DNA of 64,000 nucleotides. Source: an uncultured Prevotellaceae bacterium. GTDB taxonomy: Bacteria > Bacteroidota > Bacteroidia > Bacteroidales > Bacteroidaceae. The stretch is from assembly GCA_945831805.1 (NCBI GenBank), contig CAMADY010000002.1, positions 1-64,000 of the forward strand, read 5' to 3'. This document shows positions 62,291 through 64,000 of the stretch, one piece after another. Under the pieces are notes generated by a model. It saw only the letters and a program-made list of their open reading frames with translations. It did not search any database and was not told where the DNA came from. Positions within the stretch are counted from its first letter, which is position 1, and the number at the start of each line of letters is the position of its first letter. A program made the translations under genes and the position numbers.

Positions 62291-62389
62291 CCGCACCGCT
62301 CAGCGGTTCTGCCGATGCTTTTATAAAGCGGAGCGACTAAAAGAACCGTTGTAACAGCACAACCGTTTAACCCTACAACCGCACACCCC
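62291..62389. repeat. Mixed repeats between the barrel gene and its companion
   Basis: Contains CCGCACCGCTCAGCGG (a CCGCT/AGCGG hairpin), the 35-bp repeat 62312-62346 (starting CCGATGCTTTTATAAAGCGG) that recurs inside the WbqC-like gene, and AACCG-type units (62346-62385) like those inside the TtcA-like gene. Confidence 0.8.
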
Positions 62390-62884
62390 ATGAACCGGAT
62401 AGTCCTCATCATGTTACTCATGTCCTATGTGCAGAGCATTGATGCACAGCATCCAAGGCTCATCAGCATATTGGATATAGGTAGTCGTGAGCCTGTTGAC
62501 AGGGCGGTGATAATGCAAGGCAACGATACCATTGCACGTTCAACGCCTCAGGGATTGGTGGTCATACCGACCGTGGTTGGTAAGGTTGTGTTTGCGCATA
62601 GGGACTACGAACCCGTAGAGTATGACTACGATAGTATTCCGTCCGTGGTGAAGATGAAGTGCGTTGTACAGGAATTGGACGAATTGGTGGTGTTGGGCAG
62701 AATGCCGGTAAAGTTTGACATGAAGCTTGGTGGTATGAAGCTTGGTGAGTCGAATCTCGGCATCGTGAAGACGACAATGCAAGGCAGCACCATGGATCTC
62801 GAAACCGTGCGACGCAAACTCTTTGGCAGAACGCGCAAAGAGAGGAAGAAGGACAAGCTGCGCAAGAATCTGGATGGATATTAA
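62390..62884 (+). CDS. Small exported protein with a regulatory-like domain
   Basis: A 164-residue protein with a signal peptide (MNRIVLIMLLMSYVQSIDA) and a short beta domain (SILDIGSREPVDRAVIMQGN, then VVFAHRDYEPVEYDYDSIPS) like the carboxypeptidase-regulatory domains at the start of TonB-dependent receptors, followed by LDELVVLGRMP, equivalent to the DEVVV motif that precedes the plug. It then ends in a basic tail (RTRKERKKDKLRKNLDGY) with no barrel. It may be a stand-alone signalling or assembly partner of the barrel protein, or the remnant of a receptor gene. Confidence 0.7.
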   Translation: MNRIVLIMLLMSYVQSIDAQHPRLISILDIGSREPVDRAVIMQGNDTIARSTPQGLVVIPTVVGKVVFAHRDYEPVEYDYDSIPSVVKMKCVVQELDELVVLGRMPVKFDMKLGGMKLGESNLGIVKTTMQGSTMDLETVRRKLFGRTRKERKKDKLRKNLDGY

Positions 62885-62927
62885 GAACGTGTTTTCTGTT
62901 AATTTTCAACAAAAATAGTCGCATTCA

Positions 62928-62959
62928 TTTGGTGGTGTGAAGAAAAAAACGTAACTTTG
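62928..62959 (+). promoter_or_regulatory. Promoter of the small-protein cassette; decides the first start
   Basis: TTTG (62928-62931), 20 bp, TAACTTTG (62952-62959). Transcription begins near 62966, so the in-frame start at 62957 cannot be used. Confidence 0.75.
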
Positions 62960-63007
62960 CACTCACAAGATGCTTCGCACCAACGCGCTCATGCACTTGC
63001 AAAAAAT

Positions 63008-63283
63008 ATGAGGACAGAAGCGATATTATCAAATCAACGGGATATGACGTCATTTAGATATGGCGATTACAATATCCGTTTCCGCACTCCTTCCATCCTG
63101 AAAAGATATACAGAGGTGAAGGAGTGGGATAAGGGATATATTGTCGTTATGGCAGACTACGAAGGTATCGGTCTTACGGAAGAATATATAGACCTAGTTC
63201 CTATACTTAAGAATCTCTATATAAATCCAGATACTTTCCTAGCAAATATTCAAACAGTAAAAATAGGCAACTATGAGTCATAA
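63008..63283 (+). CDS. Small cytosolic protein of unknown function, first of a cassette
   Basis: A 91-residue protein starting MRTEAILSNQ; an alternative start at 63044 gives MTSFRYGDYNIRF. The core FRYGDYNIRFRTPSILKRY, then VKEWDKGYIVVMADYEGIGL and EEYIDLVPILKNLYINPDTF, is compact and hydrophilic. It overlaps the next gene by 11 bp. The same three-gene order with a DUF4160 protein is, I believe, found in other Bacteroidales; I do not know its role, though small coupled proteins suggest a toxin-antitoxin-like or regulatory module. Confidence 0.65.
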   Translation: MRTEAILSNQRDMTSFRYGDYNIRFRTPSILKRYTEVKEWDKGYIVVMADYEGIGLTEEYIDLVPILKNLYINPDTFLANIQTVKIGNYES

Positions 63284-63512
63284 AGATATATATAACGTTT
63301 GCTCAAACGCAGATATGATAGTTTGCGGTTATGCTTTCAAAAGAACGGATGATTTGAATATCAGTGTTCTGCAACTTCAAACACCTAATCATGCATTAAT
63401 ACTATCTCCAAACAATGAAATTCTAGAAACATCAATGGATGATGTTGAATTGGAGATTGTGAAGGACTATTGGATAAAGAACAAAAAACACATGGAGGAG
63501 TCTTATGCCTAA
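63273..63512 (+). CDS. Small protein of unknown function, second of the cassette
   Basis: A 79-residue protein starting MSHKDIYNVCSNADMIVCGY. It overlaps its neighbours by 11 bp upstream and 8 bp downstream, so translation is coupled through the cassette. The pattern of strands (VCGYAFKRTDD, ISVLQLQTPNHALILSPNN) and a C-terminal helix suggest a small alpha/beta fold. No function can be assigned. Confidence 0.7.
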   Translation: MSHKDIYNVCSNADMIVCGYAFKRTDDLNISVLQLQTPNHALILSPNNEILETSMDDVELEIVKDYWIKNKKHMEESYA

Positions 63513-63783
63513 ATATTATGACTTCATGATTTGTGGGTACTATCTCTATTTTACGTCCCATTGCATAATCGAGGCAATGCATGTCCATGCGAGTGATAGG
63601 CATCTTACTGAGGCTGGTTCGGCAAAGCTTTTCGTGAAAAGTAATGGAGAAACAGAGGTGAAGGAACAAGGGAGACTCACAGACAAAGAGCTACGCATCA
63701 TCCGTGAATTCATAAAGACTAACTATAAGGAAATGTACCTCAAATGGTCAAGTATGAGCAAAGAGGGATTTTATCAAGGATGA
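63505..63783 (+). CDS. DUF4160-like small protein, third of the cassette
   Basis: A 92-residue protein resembling DUF4160 proteins: MPKYYDFMICGYYLYFTSHC, then the MHVHASD motif, SAKLFVKSNGETEVKEQG and a C-terminal helix with LTDKELRIIREFIKTNYKEM. DUF4160 genes commonly sit beside a DUF2442 partner and are suspected toxin-antitoxin members; here the partners are the two unknown small proteins upstream. The stop overlaps the next ATG (ATGA). Confidence 0.72.
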   Translation: MPKYYDFMICGYYLYFTSHCIIEAMHVHASDRHLTEAGSAKLFVKSNGETEVKEQGRLTDKELRIIREFIKTNYKEMYLKWSSMSKEGFYQG

Positions 63784-63950
63784 AGGTTTACAAATCACGC
63801 ATAAGTTTACTTTTGGTGACACTGTTAGTGCTGCTATGCTACTGTCCTCTATTGTTTATTCCGCAAGAGGGATTCTTGCCATACGTTATAGCGGCAACGA
63901 TATGTGGAGGACATTTGACAAGGATGTCCCTGAGTCTTCTGTCATATTAG
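63780..63950 (+). CDS. Short membrane protein, possibly truncated by a frameshift
   Basis: A 56-codon frame coupled by ATGA to the DUF4160-like gene, starting MKVYKSRISLLLVTLLVLLC. It has one or two hydrophobic stretches (about residues 8-45). The YKSRIS start is reminiscent of bacterial PH-domain membrane proteins, which are longer, so this frame may be the 5' part of a broken gene; beyond about 63890 another frame stays open to 63967. Too little sequence remains before the window end to decide. Confidence 0.4.
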   Translation: MKVYKSRISLLLVTLLVLLCYCPLLFIPQEGFLPYVIAATICGGHLTRMSLSLLSY

Positions 63951-64000
63951 GAGGTGTTGATTTATAGAAAAGGAGACTTTGCTATAACCAATAGTAATAG

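Noticed and set aside
1-64000. tRNA, rRNA, transposase, integrase or phage genes
   Set aside because: I looked for cloverleaf-like CCA ends, transposase and integrase motifs and structural phage genes and saw none; a dedicated tRNA search could still find one.

Overview
The window looks like a chromosomal segment of an anaerobic Bacteroidales bacterium, most likely Prevotella or a close relative. The reasons are Bacteroidetes-type promoters (TTTG, 19-20 bp, TAnnTTTG) before many genes, few strong Shine-Dalgarno sites, Bacteroidales-typical families (DUF4294, DUF4369/TlpA-like lipoproteins, WbqC-like, Bacteroidetes-type surface proteins) and anaerobic pyruvate formate-lyase. No rRNA, tRNA, CRISPR array, transposase or prophage was recognised.

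Layout. 1-5.4 kb: two tiny membrane proteins, a stand-alone tryptophan synthase beta chain, and pflB-pflA. 5.6-6.3 kb: a PIN-type toxin-antitoxin pair. 6.8-13.3 kb: GNAT-like protein, parE, a dihydrouridine synthase, argB, an ECF sigma factor and fabG. 13.4-19.7 kb (minus): orphan C-terminal fragment, WbqC-like gene, and an efflux operon (TolC, HlyD, two ABC-2 permeases, no ATPase). 20.0-29 kb: an ORF6N regulator, a 2401-residue secreted repeat protein with a small acidic partner, and a second PIN toxin-antitoxin pair between two copies of a duplicated terminator region. 29.3-32.8 kb: Fur, cysK, metY-like, Lrp. 33-39.7 kb: S41 protease, acpP, fabF, rnc, dapB, lepB. 40.1-45.3 kb: AAA ATPase, a structured RNA, a helicase/exonuclease fusion and a small overlapping partner. 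45.7-58.9 kb: anti-sigma-like protein, DUF4294, TlpA-like lipoprotein, HAD-RibF fusion, CPBP protease, sufBCDS, RNA methyltransferase, TtcA-like protein, Cu/Zn exporter. 59.3-64 kb: outer-membrane barrel protein with a small companion, and a cassette of small unknown proteins.

The most unusual property is a set of short GC-rich, hairpin-forming repeats that occur both between genes and in frame inside housekeeping genes. A 32-bp element forms or lies inside the N-terminus of pflA, parE, dus, argB and sufS; copies differ by paired changes that keep the hairpin. In parE and dus the element carries the only usable start codon, and two unrelated proteins therefore begin with nearly the same 24 residues. 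Other repeat families are inserted in frame in pflA, the WbqC-like gene, sufS, the TrmH-like gene, the ttcA-like gene and the Cu/Zn exporter, and fill every gap of the efflux operon. Separately, three intergenic arrays share a 22-bp period, and a structured RNA with its own promoter and terminator precedes the helicase/exonuclease gene. These are the best candidates for undescribed biology here.
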